Shown in pieces: positions 63,578-64,000 of a stretch of 64,000 nt of DNA. How positions within the stretch are numbered: position 1 is the stretch's first letter; each line of letters starts with the position of its first letter. The stretch is from assembly GCA_033064195.1 (NCBI GenBank), contig JARBJD010000109.1:155011-219010 (forward strand). The letters are read 5' to 3'. The translations under genes and the position numbers were made by a program. The DNA is from Blattamonas nauphoetae. Taxonomy: Eukaryota > Preaxostyla > Oxymonadida. Below the pieces are notes generated by a model. It did not search any database. It had not been told where the DNA came from and saw nothing but the letters and a program-made list of their open reading frames with translations.

Positions 63578-64000
63578 TCCATCTTTGTTGATCTCATTCA
63601 GTGCTACTCCATCAGTGTTGTATCGAAGAATGATTGCTTCACACTTTTGTTTTCGTTGGTAGACATTCCAGAACTGTCGAATGTCAATTGGTGAGTTCAA
63701 CTGAGGATAGACTCTACTGATTCGTTCTTTGTTGAAACCTCCAAAGATCCACATTGAATCAATGTTTGACTTCATATCAGCTGACAAACTGAAGAGCTCA
63801 TGCATTGTCAGAAAGAAAGTGAACTTTGGTTGTCGATTCTCCAATAATAGGTCCATCATTGTCATTCTATTTTTGGATGCTCTTCGTTCACCAAGTATTC
63901 TACGACAGTCATCAAGAAGGATAATCGTTTGGAGATTCTTCACTGAGAAGTCATCAATGTAAAGTGAGTCAAAGAGATTCTCTCTGCATTCATCAGTGAT
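63548..64000 (-). CDS. Polinton packaging ATPase, N-terminal part beyond the right edge
   Basis: The C-terminal 150 residues of the A32-like ATPase, with Walker B-like TIILLDDCRRIL and a conserved LFSLSADMKSNIDSMWIFGG segment, closely matching 42959-43840. The Walker A region lies outside the window. Confidence 0.88.
   Translation of the reverse strand: MTDECRENLFDSLYIDDFSVKNLQTIILLDDCRRILGERRASKNRMTMMDLLLENRQPKFTFFLTMHELFSLSADMKSNIDSMWIFGGFNKERISRVYPQLNSPIDIRQFWNVYQRKQKCEAIILRYNTDGVALNEINKDGLIRRVRELL

Larger units (their letters stand above)
53450..64000 (+). mobile_element. Polinton (Maverick) 2, right end beyond the window
   Basis: Begins AGTAGTATAGTAGACGA, closely matching the terminus of Polinton 1 (AGTAGTATAGAAGACGA), and lies in the same orientation. 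The six bases before it (CACATT, 53444-53449) are the expected target duplication. Parts seen: small basic protein, polymerase B, integrase, coiled-coil protein and part of the ATPase. The visible genes look whole. The left 2.9 kb is unrelated to that of Polinton 1 apart from the extreme tip, so the two belong to sister families sharing a gene core. Confidence 0.85.

Overview
The window looks like nuclear DNA of a single-celled eukaryote. Host genes are dense, sit on both strands, use the standard code, and are cut by very short GT-AG introns (mostly about 20-90 nt, many of 29-37 nt). These show as places where one reading frame stops and another resumes, and removing the intron gives an exact in-phase join. 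The abundance of mini-introns and the presence of Polintons would fit a metamonad such as an oxymonad, but that lineage guess is weak; no rRNA or other phylogenetic marker is present.

Region 1 (1-29442) is host DNA. It holds a leucine-rich-repeat-like protein running off the left edge (-), VPS25 of ESCRT-II (-), a large P-loop protein resembling Crinkler/RHS-type NTPases (+), a casein kinase 2 beta-like protein with a long C-terminal extension (-), a giant Greatwall/Rim15-like AGC kinase of about 3330 residues (+), an armadillo-like protein of about 1811 residues (+), two small unrecognised genes, and the 5' part of a GC-richer unrecognised host gene.

Region 2 (29443-53110) is a Polinton (Maverick). 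It has 5'-AG termini, terminal inverted repeats of about 2.3 kb, and an exact 6-bp target duplication (TCCCTG). It carries a protein-primed family B DNA polymerase, integrase, packaging ATPase, two major-capsid-like genes and several small genes. Its polymerase gene is interrupted by a 4237-bp hAT-like element (33720-37956) with an exact 8-bp target duplication. That element encodes no transposase I can see. It instead carries a multi-exon ARF-GEF (Sec7-domain) gene. Inside the Polinton's inverted repeats lie two tRNA-like modules with A and B boxes, a cluster of hairpin repeats, a microsatellite, and direct repeats of about 270 bp.

Region 3 (53111-53449) is a short piece of the same interrupted host gene. 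Region 4 (53450 to the right edge) is a second, related Polinton in the same orientation. Its polymerase and integrase frames look whole, its left end is about 2.9 kb and unlike that of the first element, and its ATPase gene runs off the right edge.

Nearly every Polinton gene in both elements is preceded by the same T-rich block ending in TAAATG or a close variant, whereas host genes are not. This points to an element-specific promoter system resembling late promoters of large DNA viruses. Alternating tracts of near-perfect and lower identity between the two elements suggest past recombination or gene conversion.
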